From: Shinisaurus crocodilurus
Taxonomy: Eukaryota; Chordata; Lepidosauria; Squamata; Shinisauridae
NCBI GenBank assembly: GCA_021292165.1
Contig: CM037876.1
Span: forward strand, 35,175,075 to 35,239,074
Length of the DNA: 64,000 bases
Reading direction: 5' to 3'
Numbering within the stretch: position 1 is the first letter of the stretch; every line of letters starts with the position of its first letter. The notes below the pieces were generated by a model. That model was not told where the DNA came from. It saw only the letters and a list, made by a program, of their open reading frames with translations, and made no database searches. The position numbers and the translations under genes were made by a program. This document shows, one piece after another, positions 1-10,361 of this stretch.

Positions 1-1555
1 GAAATAATGGGGGTTCATGAATGATTATGTTCTATTGATTCCAATGTAGATGAAACTGTACTTAACTTGGGGGGGGGGTGTCCTCTGCACTTGTAATTTG
101 TGTATGTGTGAAATATTTCCACATCACAAAATCAGTCAATAAAATTGACGTTTGTGGTGAAAATTGTGCAGTGTTGTGTTTTCACTTTGCCCAAACTGTC
201 CAAAGATGAGTGTTACACAGAATCAATAATTGCTCCAATCCAGCATGTGGTTAGATATACGGTGTGTAGAAAACCACAATAGATGCAGTTGCGCTCAGAA
301 AATAATGGTCAGTCCATAGATCAGTGATCTGCATGCAGAAACTGGTAGTAGATATAATTATAGACCAGAAAATTGAGGGAACGAATGTGGATCAAAATGG
401 CAAGGCAGATCACGATCCACTCTTCTATCTACCACTAGTTCCAGGTGCAAATGCATATCTGCATGAAATTGCCACTGGATCTTTGGACTGAATCCAGTTT
501 TTTTTTTTCCTGCCATCATCCATAGGGGAATAAACAACATACTTTGAACACAGCTATATGAGTAACAGATTTTTTAATCATGCACTTTCAGGATATTTAA
601 CTTATACATAACTCAGTAACCTCAACATTTACAATTTCTTTTCCTGTTTTGGATATTTTTACTATTACAGTTAGCAAGTATTTCCTATTCTGAATTTTCC
701 ATGTTTGATGTTTTTAGTTTGGGTCATTTAGAACATTAGTTTCACTCTATGTCCGTATGCTATGTCAAACTTCAGATGATCTCATTCACATCTTCCCCAG
801 CCGCTACAATCTGTTTGTGGACTGTATGTTTTCTGTGCCACATGTAATAAATACACAATAAAACATAACCATGATTGGACTGGTCCTGAAGGGCTTTTGG
901 AAATTTCACAGATTGTATAGCTTTATGGTCAAATATATATATTTTTTGTAATTGTGCACACATGGGCCTGGCAATTTACCTACAATGCAACTGTTGTCTT
1001 AAATGCAAGTATAGCCCATTAACTGCAGGTTTAAAAAGCTCATTCCATTTCTTATCTGTGCCCAATTCTGATATTTAGTCCCCATTACTCTTCTGATGGA
1101 AACATCCCAACCCACTATGAGACCTGCCCCTTTCTCTCTTCCCTCCCCCCACACCAAGTGTACCTGGCAATGAAGGTAGTAACAACCTACCAGGCATCCG
1201 GGACCCTAGGACCCTAGGGCACCTGACTCCTCAGAATAGACATAGAAAGAACTGGAAACTACATGACTTGGGGTTCCTTCTGCCTGAGAAGCTGTCATCA
1301 CTCAGCATCCCAAATGGAAGGAGCCCTGGGAAATGTAATTTCCAGGTCACCTGATGTCCATGCTAAGGACTCGGGTACCATGAGAGCTATATTTTCCATG
1401 ATCCCTGGCACTTGGGACACTGCCATTTCAATTCTAGATACCAGGGAGAAATGGAGGCTTTGCAGCAGGCCAGAACAACGTAACACCCTTCACCTTGCCC
1501 CCTATGTTTTTTAACATCTATGTAAAAAAAAAAAAAAATACACTGGGGGTGTAAT
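1..1555. other. Unassigned AT-rich sequence, no gene seen
   Basis: I find no convincing coding region, RNA gene or recognisable repeat here. The reading frames present are short, on both strands and without family motifs. The stretch has a G-run near 71, a T-run near 491 and an A-run near 1524. It may be unique intergenic DNA or very old repeat sequence. Confidence 0.5.
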
Positions 1556-1559
1556 TAAT

Positions 1560-3245
1560 ATTCAGAGGACAGTCAGAACTACCTCTCACTTCCATCTACT
1601 CATCCTAGGGAGGCAATGGGACTCTTGAACCGGTATCTGGAAGCAGTTTTGGGATGGATGAGAGCAAACAAGCAGAAACTGAATCCAGACCAGGAGGGGG
1701 AACTGTAGGTAGGGAAACCAACTACTCTATGGAGGCTTGCAACTGGTCATAGATAGGGTTGCACTCCCCCTGAATGACCAAGTATGGCGTTTGGGAGCTT
1801 TCCTGGACTCAGCACTACCTGGGAAATTTCAGGTGGTGATGGTGGCTTGGAGTGCTTTTTGCCAAGTTAGGCTGCTACACCAACTGCAGCCGTAGTCAGA
1901 GAAGACAGACCTTGCTTCAGTTATCCATGCACCAATGATATTCAATCAGGGATGGGGACTCGGACTCCAGGACTCGACTCGTGAGTCGGACTGAGTCCCC
2001 CCTCTGACTCGACTCGGACTCGAGTCCCAATATTTTTAATGGGACTCGAGACTCGACTCGGGACTCGAGACCAAGGACTCTTCAACATCCCTGGGCTGTG
2101 CCAGAAGGAGTGGAGAGAAGTGTGATCACCTGCAAAGATTTTATTTTTTTAAATCATTTTCCTAAAATGCAACCTTTCAGACATTTTGGGTTTGGCTGCC
2201 TCTGCCTACCTGGTTAGGGTTCCCTGCCTCCTCTGCCTGCCTGGTCTCTTCTTAACCAGTTCCACAGTTTGAATTGTCCAAGACAAATGCCTCTGCCTGC
2301 CTGCTTTGGTGTTCCCTGCCTCCTCTGCCTGCCTGGTTATTTTTATTTTGGGTTTGTCTGCCTGGTCTGTTCTTGCCAAAATCAGTTGCAGAGTTTTGAA
2401 ATAAAAAGGCACACTTGTGCCTAGAATTTATTTAAGCCACATATCTGAAGTAGCCTTATTTTGTTGGGGAAAAAACCCATTGATTTTAATAGGAACTCGT
2501 GGAGTCAGCTTTGGGAGTGACTCGTGACTCGTGAGTCACCATTTTGGACCAAGGACTCAGACTCGAGACTCGGGTCCAAAGACTCGTGACTCGACTCGTG
2601 ACTCGGGACCAAGGACTCTTCAACATCCCTGATTCAGATTGGATTACTGTAACATGCTCTACATGAGGCTGCCCTTAAAGCTGGTTTGGAAGCTTCAACT
2701 AGTACAAAATGTGGCTGCTCCAGTACTAATAGGTACTAGGCAGTCGGTGACACCTATATTGTACCAGCCCACTGACTGTCAGTGTGTTTAGGCCCAATTT
2801 GTAGTACTGTTATTGGGCTTTAAAGCTTTAAGTTTGAGTCCAAGTTACTTGAAAGACCTCCTTCACCTATACCAACTTGCCCATATCCTGAGATCAAAAT
2901 CGGAGGCTCTGCGTGTGTGCCCACCTGTATAAGTTATTAGGTTGGTCGGCGTAAGGGATAGAACCTTCTTTGTAGTGGTCCCCCAATTGTGGCAATCTGT
3001 TTCAATTGATGTCTGCCAGCCCTCATTATATGCCTTCAAGTGGGTCCTAAATTCTTATTTATTTACTTCAGGATTTTAATGGGTGCTGTTGTATATATGG
3101 TGTAATTTGGTTTTAATTGTTAATTTTGATTTTATTATTGTTTTTATCATTGTTTTGTTGTGTTTTGTGGTTTTAATTTTTGAACGCCACCTTGGGAGTG
3201 TTTTCTCTAAAAGGCAGCTGATAAATCTTTTAAATAAAGAAAGAA
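1560..3245 (+). mobile_element. L2-clade LINE, C-terminal half of ORF2 and 3' end (interrupted)
   Basis: Conceptual translation gives diverged L2 reverse-transcriptase C-terminal signatures. A WMRANK-like segment near 1660 precedes the interruption. After it come an RLDYCN-like segment (about 2635-2660), a KLQLVQN-like segment near 2690 and a final AFKWVLNSYLF-like helix near 3030-3060. Stops and frameshifts make it a dead 5'-truncated copy. A T-rich 3' tail ends near 3245 at an AATAAAGAAAGAAAT run. The fragment is split by a hAT element at 1947-2631, and its reading resumes across that insertion, so the L2 copy is older. L2 LINEs encode APE endonuclease plus RT and spread by target-primed reverse transcription. 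Confidence 0.8.
1947..2631 (-). mobile_element. Non-autonomous hAT-like element with GACTC subterminal repeats, copy 1
   Basis: The 685-bp element starts CAGGGATGGGGACTCGG and ends with CAACATCCCTG, so both ends begin CAGGGATG when read inward. The outer ~100 bp at each end are packed with GACTCG/CGAGTC motifs, as expected of clustered transposase-binding sites. The centre has degenerate repeats of a CAGGCAGGCAGAGG-like motif. It lies inside an L2 fragment. The flanks ATTCAAT and ATTCAGAT look like an 8-bp target duplication with one lost base. No transposase is coded. A second copy sits in opposite orientation at 18347-19123. The minus orientation is set by that copy. Confidence 0.8.
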
Positions 3246-4237
3246 ATAGCACTGATCCATCTGGACAGTTCATGAATCAGCCTGTGAAGCTGCACACAGA
3301 TGCCTGCCTCCACATGTGGCTCTTTCTTGCTGAATTGGGGTGAAGGTATTTAAATATAATGCATTGATTTCTTGGCCACAACCTCTTTAGGATTCATTTT
3401 CTTTACATATGCATTCATTTTTGTGGTGTACTGCAATAGATGCTAGCAGGAATTTGTGCATTCATTATGGTTAACGGTTGTCTTACCAAGTGGCTGGAGT
3501 TTAAGCTCTTCTTTGTCGAATATAAAACAAAACAAGGTTCCAAGAAATTTGTGACATCTTAGAGTAAAATGGCTTTTCAAGGATTAACTTCCTATGAATC
3601 AAGCCATCTAATTCATTCTGCATTAGTATTACCAATGAGTGGTCTTTTGAAATAAGTAGAACATCTGGAGAAACCCACAGTCTTCAGCTGCTAAGTGGAA
3701 TTATTTTTTTTAAAGTAATAAAGTTGGAACACATAAGATTGACTTTTTGTAATCTGGTTTAGTTCTGTGTTTAAATCCCCTAACTCTATACATCACAGGA
3801 GACTTGACTTTTCTAGACCTTAGAAGCAGAAAGCTGGCTTTCATGTTTCCAAGCCTTTACCCATGGTTACAACAGAGAGGTGGGTTCTGTCTGGTTTTTA
3901 TTATGGAACAACTATAATAGCTTGACAAACACAACTTTATAGTCTGACAAAAGGAAAGAATCTCTTCCAACAGGCACTCCATCAAACATAGGGAATCAAT
4001 TGTCTGTTGTTTCATTCTATAGCTACTGTACAGCCGTCAGTCATCCTCATCCAGAAAACTGTAGGGCCGATAAGATTACATTGGGACAACTGGATAGAGA
4101 ATTAACCATTCCTGATGACAATGGAAAACTTGTTTTATTCATTAAGCTTCCATAACAAATAATTTTAATCCACCATATAATCAAAGATATTGTGCCTACT
4201 TGACTCTCATTTTTCTGTATTGTAATTCATTTGTGTT
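3246..4237. other. Unassigned sequence, no gene seen
   Basis: Mostly AT-rich sequence between the L2 3' end and a hAT insertion. I see no coding signature and no repeat I can name. Confidence 0.45.
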
Positions 4238-4426
4238 CAGTAGAGCAGGGCTCCCCAACCTTTTTGGACCCGTGGGCACATTTGGAAATTTGAGAAACTG
4301 CTGTAGCCACCACCACAAAATGGCTCTCACAGAGAATGTGGCTAGTTACATAATGGCTGCTGTGTGGGCCTGGCTAGTCAAAAGACAAGTAATTCACCCA
4401 AGTAACTGGGTACAAGAAGAGGATGG

Positions 4427-4660
4427 GTCTAGTGGTGAGGTGTTGGACTGGGACTCGGAAGATCCGGGTTCTAGTCCCTGCTCAGCCATGAAACTCACTG
4501 GGTGACTTTGGGCCAGTCACTGCCTCTCAGCCTAACCTACCTCACAGGGTTGTTGTGAGGATAAAATGGAGAGGAGGAGGAGGATTATGTAAGCCGCCTT
4601 GGGTTCCTTGCAGGAAAAAAGGCGGGGTATAAATATATTAAATAAATAAATAAATAAAGC
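4427..4660 (+). mobile_element. Sauria-type tRNA-derived SINE with Bov-B-like tail
   Basis: A tRNA-like head carries a box A-like stretch near 4430-4445 and a box B (GGTTCTAGTCCC, about 4469-4480). The conserved central part (CTCACTGGGTGACTTTGGGC and CTCAGCCTAACCTACCTCAC) follows. The tail contains GTAAGCCGCCTTGGGTTCC, GGCGGGGTATAAAT and an AAATAAATAAAT end. This layout is the well-known squamate Sauria SINE. It has no coding capacity, is transcribed by RNA polymerase III, and is thought to be mobilised by Bov-B (RTE) LINE proteins through its tail. The copy is nearly full length. Confidence 0.93.
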
Positions 4661-4701
4661 CAATCCACATATTTGACCCACAGAAGACCAACAAAATACC
4701 C

Positions 4702-4787
4702 ATTTAAGGTTGCAATCCTATGTATGCTTACATGGAACTCAATGGGAATTAATTCTCAGTAGACCTACATACAGTAGGATTGCTCTC
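4702..4787. mobile_element. Short palindromic MITE (GCAATCCTATG ends)
   Basis: The left end is TTTAAGGTTGCAATCCTATG and the right end is GTAGGATTGCTCT. The centre has inverted halves around CTCAATGGGAATTAATTCTCA. Related pieces occur at 11394-11462, 24795-24862 and 38880-39150. Flanking TTA or TTAA is consistent with a Harbinger- or piggyBac-type MITE. Confidence 0.7.
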
Positions 4788-4798
4788 CACATCCTATC

Positions 4799-4823
4799 CA
4801 CACACACACACACACACACACAC
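4799..4823. repeat. (CA)n microsatellite
   Basis: About 12 uninterrupted CA units inside the hAT element. Confidence 0.97.
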
Positions 4824-4980
4824 CTTTCTCCAGCTCCAAAAGAAAGGAAAATGCCCCCAAGTCCAAAAGGAAAGAAAACGTTTTCCCTACCTTGACCCCA
4901 AGCTTACCACTCCATTCTCCATCTGATGCTCCCACTTCCTTCTCTGCCATCTGAGACCCTTCCTGGAAAGGTGCTCTGTG

Positions 4981-5143
4981 TGGGGGGGGGACAAGAGAAG
5001 GGGCTGGGAAGGGCGAGGAAAAGAGCAAGGCTAGGGGCTGGGAGGGGGAGGTAAATAGTGAGAGAAAGAGCAAGGCTAGAAGGGGGAGAAACAGCAAGCC
5101 GTAGAGGTGGGGAGAGAGAAACAGCAAGCCTAGAGGCTGGGAG

Positions 5144-5204
<61 letters not shown>
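4981..5204. repeat. GA-rich degenerate tandem repeat passing into (GA)n
   Basis: A degenerate unit of roughly 30 bp containing AGAGCAAGGCTAG or ACAGCAAGCCTAG occurs at about 5022, 5061, 5089 and 5115. It runs into about 30 pure GA units (5145-5204). One strand is almost all purine. The long reading frames here on both strands are low-complexity artefacts. Confidence 0.9.
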
Positions 5205-5205
<1 letters not shown>

Positions 5206-5559
5206 AAAGGGGAAAGGTCTGTGTGGGAGGAAGAAAATTGGGCGGGGCCAAGAAGCAACACTTTCCTTCTCTTCCTGTCCACCAAACAGCAGCAGGTTCA
5301 GGAACAGGAAGGAGAAACTGGCGTCCTAACATTTTAAAAGTTTTTTTAAAAATTAAAAATATTTTTTTGAAGGGGGCAGGGAGTGTGAAGCTTCATGGGT
5401 GCCTTTGAGGTTCCCACACACACCATGTTGGGGATCGGTAGAGTTTCTCCCCTTGGAAAGATATAAAATGAGTACATAGACACATAGACATAGACATGTT
5501 GTGAGATGTATCACTTCACCAGCTGCAGCACACTGTTTACACATGGAAAGAACAGAATG

Positions 5560-5870
5560 GCTGTAAACAAGTTTGTTATGTCTTTCTGGGTTCTCGTGTT
5601 TTTCGCATGGGAAGCCTAGACCGTGGGAGCATTATGAGCTAGTCACATGGTTTGTATGTTCTGATGACGTGCTAACTTGTTTTCTGTCTGAAGCCATTTT
5701 AGAGAGAGGCAGGACTGCTTTCTCTCTTCTTCTTTGTTCTTCTTGCTGGACTTTTGTCACTGCAACAATGTAACTTCTTTGCTGAGGTGGAGTGAAGCTC
5801 AACTTACTCCACTGGATGTAATGCTTGCTATGCATTTATATTCTGCACATGGACTGCAACTAGGAAATGT
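5560..5870 (+). mobile_element. Possible LTR, left part, split by the CR1 insertion (right part 10548-10640)
   Basis: The sequence starting near 5577 has the feel of a retroelement LTR. The part beyond the CR1 (10548 onward) carries an AATAAA polyadenylation signal near 10576 and a TGTTACAG-like stretch near 10602. No internal coding region or second LTR is visible, and I could not fix the ends. It could equally be unrelated host sequence, so the call is weak. Confidence 0.28.
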
Positions 5871-5958
5871 ATAGAATCATAGAATCATAGAAAAGTAGAG
5901 TTGGAAGGGGCCTACAAGGCCATCGAGTCCAACCCCCTGCTCAATGCAGGAATCCAGG

Positions 5959-8829
5959 TCAAAGCATCTCTGACAGATGTCTGTCCAGCCGCACCTTGAA
6001 TGCCTCCAGACTGGGAGAGCCCACCACCTCCCTAGGTAGTTGATTCCATTGTCTTATTGCTCTGACAGTCAGGAAATTTTTTCTGATGTTTAGGTGGAAT
6101 CTAGGTTCCTGTAACTTGAGCCCATTATTCCGTGTCCTGCAAACCGGGATGAACGAGAAGAGATCTTTGCCCTCCTCTGTGTGACATCCCTTCAAATACT
6201 GGAAGAGTGCGATCATATCTCCCCTCAGTCTCCTCTTCTGAAGGCTAAACATGCCCAGTTCTTTCAGTCTCTCCTCATAGGGCCTTGTTTCCAGTCCCTT
6301 TATCATCCTTGTTGCCCTCCTCTGAACCCTCTCCAGTTTGTCTATGTCCTTCTTAAAGTGAGGTGCCCAGAACTGGACGCAGTACTCAAGATGAGGCCTA
6401 ACCAGTGCCGAGTAAAGGGGAATTATCACTTCCCGCGATTTGGAAGCTATACTTCTATTAATACAGCCCAAAATTGCATTTGCCTTCTTTGCAGCCACAT
6501 CGCATTGCTGGCTCATATTCAGTTTGTGATCTACCACAATTCCAAGATCCTTCTCACTTGTAGTATTGTTGAGCCAAGTGTCCCCCATTCTGTAACTCTG
6601 CATTTGGTTTCCTCTCCCTAGGTGCAGCGCTTGGCATTTATCCCTATTAAATTTCATTCTGTTGTTTTCGGCCCAGCGCTCCAGCCTATCGAGGTCACTT
6701 TGAATTTTGTTTCTGTCTTCCAGAGTATTAGCTGTTCCACCCAACTTTGTGTCATCTGCAAATTTGATAAGCATTCCCTGTACCTCCTGATCCAAGTCAT
6801 TAATAAAAATGTTGAAGAGCACCGGGCCCAGGACCGAGCCCTGTGGTACCCCGCTCGTTACCTCTCCCCAGTTTGAGAAGGAACCATTGATAAGCACTCT
6901 TTGAGTCCGATTCTTTAGCCAATTGTGGATCCACCTGATAGTTGTTCCATCTAGCCCACTCTTAGCTAGCTTACTAATCAGGATATCATGAGGCACTTTG
7001 TCGAAAGCTTTGCTGAAGTCCAGGTATATAATGTCCACAGCATTCCCACAGTCCACAAGGGAGGTTACCCGATCAAAAAATGAGATCAGATTAGTCTGAC
7101 AGGATTTGTTCTTGGCAAATCCATGCTGGCTTCTAGTAATCACTGCATTGTTTTCAAGGTGCTTGCAGACTGACTTCTTTATAATCTGCTCAAAAATCTT
7201 CCCGGGGATTGATGTCAGACTGACTGGCCTATAGTTCCCAGGTTCCTCCTTCTTGCCCTTTTTGAAGATGGGAACAACATTTGCCCTCCTCCAGTCGTCT
7301 GGCACTTCACCTGTCCTCCATGATTTCTCAAAGATAATAGACAGTGGTTCTGAGAGTTCTTCTGCCAGTTCCTTTATTACTCTAGGATGCAGCTCATCAG
7401 GCCCTGGAGATTTAAACTCGTTCAGAGTAATCAGGTGCTCCTTGACCATTTGCCTATCAATCTCAAGCTGCAATTCTGCCCCTTCAGTCTGCACTTCAGG
7501 TTTGCCAGGGGGGTCATAGACCCTCTTTTGGGAGAAGACCGAGCCGAAGTAGGAATTGAACACTTCTGCCTTTTCTTTGTCTTCTGTTATCAATTTGCCA
7601 TCCTCATTGCGTAGTTGAACCACCAGTTCTTTCTTCTGTCTTTTACTGTGCATGTATCTGAAGAAAGCTTTTTTGTTGCTTTTAGCATTCCTCGCTAACC
7701 TTAGCTCATTCTCAGCTTTAGCCTTCCTGACACTATTCCTGCAGTTCTGTGCTACCTGCCTGTACTCTTCCCCTGTAGCCTGTCCTTCCTTCCACTTCCT
7801 ATACGTGTCCTTTTTTGTTTTCAGGTCATCTTTGAGTTTATTGTGAAGCCACATTGGCTTCTTCTGTTGCCCTCTGCCTTTTTTCCTTGTGGGAATTGTT
7901 TGCAATTATGCCTTTAAAATTTCCTTCTTTAAAAACTCCCACCCCTCCTGGGCTCCCTTTCTCGTGAGAGTCACTTGCCATGGGATCTTACTAATCATTG
8001 TTCTGAGTTTGTTAAAATTGGCTTTCCTAAAATCCAGGGTACGTGTTTGGCTACACTCAGCTTTTGCTTCTGTTAGAATCAAGAACTCAAGTATAACATG
8101 GTCACTTTCCCCCAGAGTTCCCGAAACTGCCACTTTATCCACTAACTCATCTCTGTTGGTTAGAATCAGGTCAAGGATAGCCGATCCTCTAGTTCCTTCC
8201 TCCACTTTCTGTAGGAGGAAGTTATCAGCAGCACAGCTCAGGAATTTCTTGGAGGGGCCATGTTTGGCTGAATAAGTCTCCCAACAGATATCAGGGAAAT
8301 TGAAGTCTCCCATTACTACCACATCGTGCCTCCTTGAAACACTGGCAATTTGCTTTTCAAAAGTTCCATCCTCGTCTTCTCCTTGATTGGGTGGTCGGTA
8401 GTAGACTCCAACCGCCATGTTCGCTTTATTCTTTGCCCCCTTTATTTTAACCCAGATGCTCTCAATGGGGCTGCCAAGCTCCTCTTCCTGTATCTCTGTG
8501 CAGAGATACGTATTTTTAACATACAGTGCAACTCCACCTCCCTTTCTGTTGCTTCTGTTCCTTTTGAACAAGTTATACCCTTCAATTGCTGTATTCCAGT
8601 CATGGGAGTCATCCCACCAGGTTTCAGTTATCCCTATCAAGTCGTACTTGCCCTCATGTATCAAGAGTTCAAGTTCGTCTTGTTTGTTGCCCATACTCTG
8701 GGCATTAGTATAGAGACATTGAAGACTATGTGCTTTACAGTCCGACTTTCCCCCTACATTTTGTGGTAGACTATCAATGGGCACCGCTGGAGCTGTTCTC
8801 TCCATTGTGGCAAAGAGGCCTTCTTCCAT
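5959..8829 (-). pseudogene. CR1 ORF2: APE endonuclease plus reverse transcriptase, one in-frame TAA
   Basis: Two consecutive same-frame stretches (8829-7906, 307 residues; 7905-5959, 648 residues including the TTG-encoded first residue) are separated only by a TAA at 7908-7906. The first is an APE-type endonuclease: TNAQS near residue 41, catalytic ITETW (Glu69), YRPP near 144, GDFN (174-177) and SDH (242-244). The second is the RT, numbered from the break: NYRPVSLTS near 224, LDFSKAFD (295-302), GVPQGS (352-357), FADD (382-385), then the CR1 C-terminal region ending near the 3' UTR. The enzyme nicks target DNA and copies CR1 RNA there. The first ATG is 38 bp past the ORF1 stop. The frame is open upstream into ORF1, so reinitiation or overlap is possible. 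Apart from the single nonsense change the frame looks intact, suggesting a young copy. Confidence 0.95.
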
Positions 8830-8867
8830 TGGTACCCCCGAGTTTATGTCTCCCTCCCCTGTTGGAT

Positions 8868-9896
8868 TCAGTTTAAAGCCCTCCTGATTAAGTTCCTCAT
8901 GCTGTGTCCAAACACATTCTTCCCAGTCCTTGTGAGGTGCAACCCATCCTTTGCCAGCAGTCCATCTTCCAGGAAGTGTAGCCCGTGGTCCCAGAATCCA
9001 AATCCCTCACGTCGGCTCCACCTTCGTAGCCAGTCATTCACTCGGAGTATTTTTCTTTCCCTTTCTATGCCTCTTCCAAGTACTGGAAGGATGGATGAGA
9101 AAACTATCTGGGCCCCGAAGTTCTTGAGTTCCCTTCCCAGCTCTTCAAAGTCTGCCGTGATTTCTTTGTAACTCCGCTTGGCAGTATCATTTGTACCCAC
9201 GTGGAAGAGAAGAAAGGGGTATGTGTCGGTGGGCTGCATGAGCCTCGGCAGCTGCTCTGTCACATCCTTAATCCGTGCCCCAGGGAGACAGCACACCTGG
9301 CGAGTCCATGGGTCTTCGCGACATACTTTGGCTTCGATCCCCCGCAGGAGGGAGTCTCCCACTACGAGTACTCTTCTCTTCCTCTTGCTGTAGGCCTTGG
9401 TTTGATTGCCTCCACTTGACTGACCCTCAGCCTCTTGCTCGCTGTCACGTTGGGTGCCCGGTAATACGTCCTCTGCAGGCTGTCCTCTGCTCTCGTCCTC
9501 AAGTACATGGAAGCGGTTCCATAGCTCCACTGCTTCCACAGGCGCAGAGTGTCTTGTAGTTCTTCTGCTCCTAACAGTCACCCTTTTCCAGGGAGTTCCC
9601 CCTGCGTTATTTTCCCTTGCCTCTGCAGTCTCCGACTCCGCCTCATCCTGCCGTTGCCCTTCTGGCTCCTGTACTGTGCTTTGGTGCTGTAGATCCACCG
9701 TTCTGTCTAAGAACTCCTCGCTTTCTCTTATGCTCCTGAGGGTTGACACTTGCTGCTCCAGTCCTCTGACCTTTTCTTCCAACAGCGTGACCAGCTTGCA
9801 CTTGTTGCACGTGTAGGCCATGTTGATCTCTGGCAGGAAAACAAACATTGCACACCCCTTGCAGGTCACCACCACTGCTGAGTCCTTTCCTTCCAT
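8868..9896 (-). CDS. CR1 ORF1 protein: zinc knuckle, coiled coil and SGNH esterase
   Basis: An open 342-residue frame. The N-terminus has a four-cysteine cluster (Cys12, Cys15, Cys30, Cys33), followed by a leucine-rich, probably coiled-coil segment (about 35-60) and an acidic, low-complexity linker (about 60-165). The C-terminal half is a GDSL/SGNH hydrolase-like domain: GDS at 180-182 (putative nucleophile Ser182), GTND at 234-237, and DGLHL at 317-321 (putative catalytic Asp317 and His320). ORF1 esterase domains are known in CR1-like elements and are thought to help form or move the ribonucleoprotein; their substrate is unclear. The ATG at 9896 fits the start of the cysteine cluster. All catalytic blocks are present, so the protein looks intact. 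Confidence 0.93.
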   Translation of the reverse strand: MEGKDSAVVVTCKGCAMFVFLPEINMAYTCNKCKLVTLLEEKVRGLEQQVSTLRSIRESEEFLDRTVDLQHQSTVQEPEGQRQDEAESETAEARENNAGGTPWKRVTVRSRRTTRHSAPVEAVELWNRFHVLEDESRGQPAEDVLPGTQRDSEQEAEGQSSGGNQTKAYSKRKRRVLVVGDSLLRGIEAKVCREDPWTRQVCCLPGARIKDVTEQLPRLMQPTDTYPFLLFHVGTNDTAKRSYKEITADFEELGRELKNFGAQIVFSSILPVLGRGIERERKILRVNDWLRRWSRREGFGFWDHGLHFLEDGLLAKDGLHLTRTGKNVFGHSMRNLIRRALN

Positions 9897-9919
9897 AGTG
9901 CTCTGTTTCTGTCTTCCTA

Positions 9920-9920
<1 letters not shown>

Positions 9921-9953
<33 letters not shown>

Positions 9954-10020
9954 GTTTTTTTGTTTTTTGTTTTTGTTTTGTTTTTGTTTGTTTTTTTGTT
10001 TTTTATTTATTTATTTTTTT
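9921..10020 (-). repeat. (AT)n and T-rich stretch in the CR1 leader
   Basis: About 15 AT units (9921-9950) are followed by ~70 bases of T-rich sequence broken by single G bases. On the CR1 sense strand this is an A-rich segment just upstream of the ORF1 start. Confidence 0.9.
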
Positions 10021-10050
10021 AGGGACCTCCCCCTTGACCTCCCCCGCCGA

Positions 10051-10236
10051 ACTCCGCTGCCAAACTCCTGTTTGGTCTCCCTGTTCACTCACTCTGTTCG
10101 CTCGCTCTCTGGGAGCCTGCTTGCCTTTTCACAGTCCCAAAAACAGTCCCAAAAACAGCTGGAGCCTCTCTCCTGTTGTGCTCCTGCTCAGCTGGGAGTC
10201 AGGAACAGAATGAGCTCCCAGGCCACGCCCTGCAAT
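10051..10236 (-). repeat. CR1 5' leader direct repeat, ORF1-proximal unit
   Basis: This ~186-bp block recurs at 10362-10547 with only a few substitutions, an offset of 311 bp. It includes a short internal duplication of CAGTCCCAAAAA. On the element's sense strand the units lie upstream of ORF1, where the CR1 internal promoter should be. Confidence 0.9.
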
Positions 10237-10361
10237 CAGCCCCACTTCCTGCAATCAATCAGCTGCAATCAGCCCCAGGTAGTTGCAATCAGCAGGAGCT
10301 TCTGCTCAACAGAATGAGCTCTCAGGCCACGCCTTTCCCTTGCAGCACTTGTTGTTGTACT

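Larger units (their letters stand above)
4246..5435 (+). mobile_element. Non-autonomous hAT element (CAGGGCTCCCCAACC type), with nested insertions
   Basis: The left end reads CAGGGCTCCCCAACCTTTTT. The right end near 5424-5435 reads as the inverted CCATGTTGGGGAT, slightly eroded. The flanks CAGTAGAG (4238-4245) and CGGTAGAG (5436-5443) match at seven of eight bases, supporting an 8-bp hAT target duplication. The first ~80 bp are shared with the copy at 19381-20334. Nested inside are a Sauria SINE, a short palindromic MITE, a CA microsatellite and a GA-rich tandem block. No transposase is present. Confidence 0.75.

Noticed and set aside
4904..5408. Long overlapping frames on both strands (serine/leucine-rich and Arg-Glu-rich)
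   Set aside because: They translate a GA/CT simple repeat and have no protein-like composition outside it.
9643..9855. Extra minus-strand frame inside CR1 ORF1
   Set aside because: A shadow of ORF1 in another frame without its own motifs.
8868..9896. Host GDSL lipase or neuronal zinc-finger gene
   Set aside because: The SGNH and zinc-knuckle parts lie directly upstream of a CR1 ORF2 with CR1 ends, so it is CR1 ORF1.
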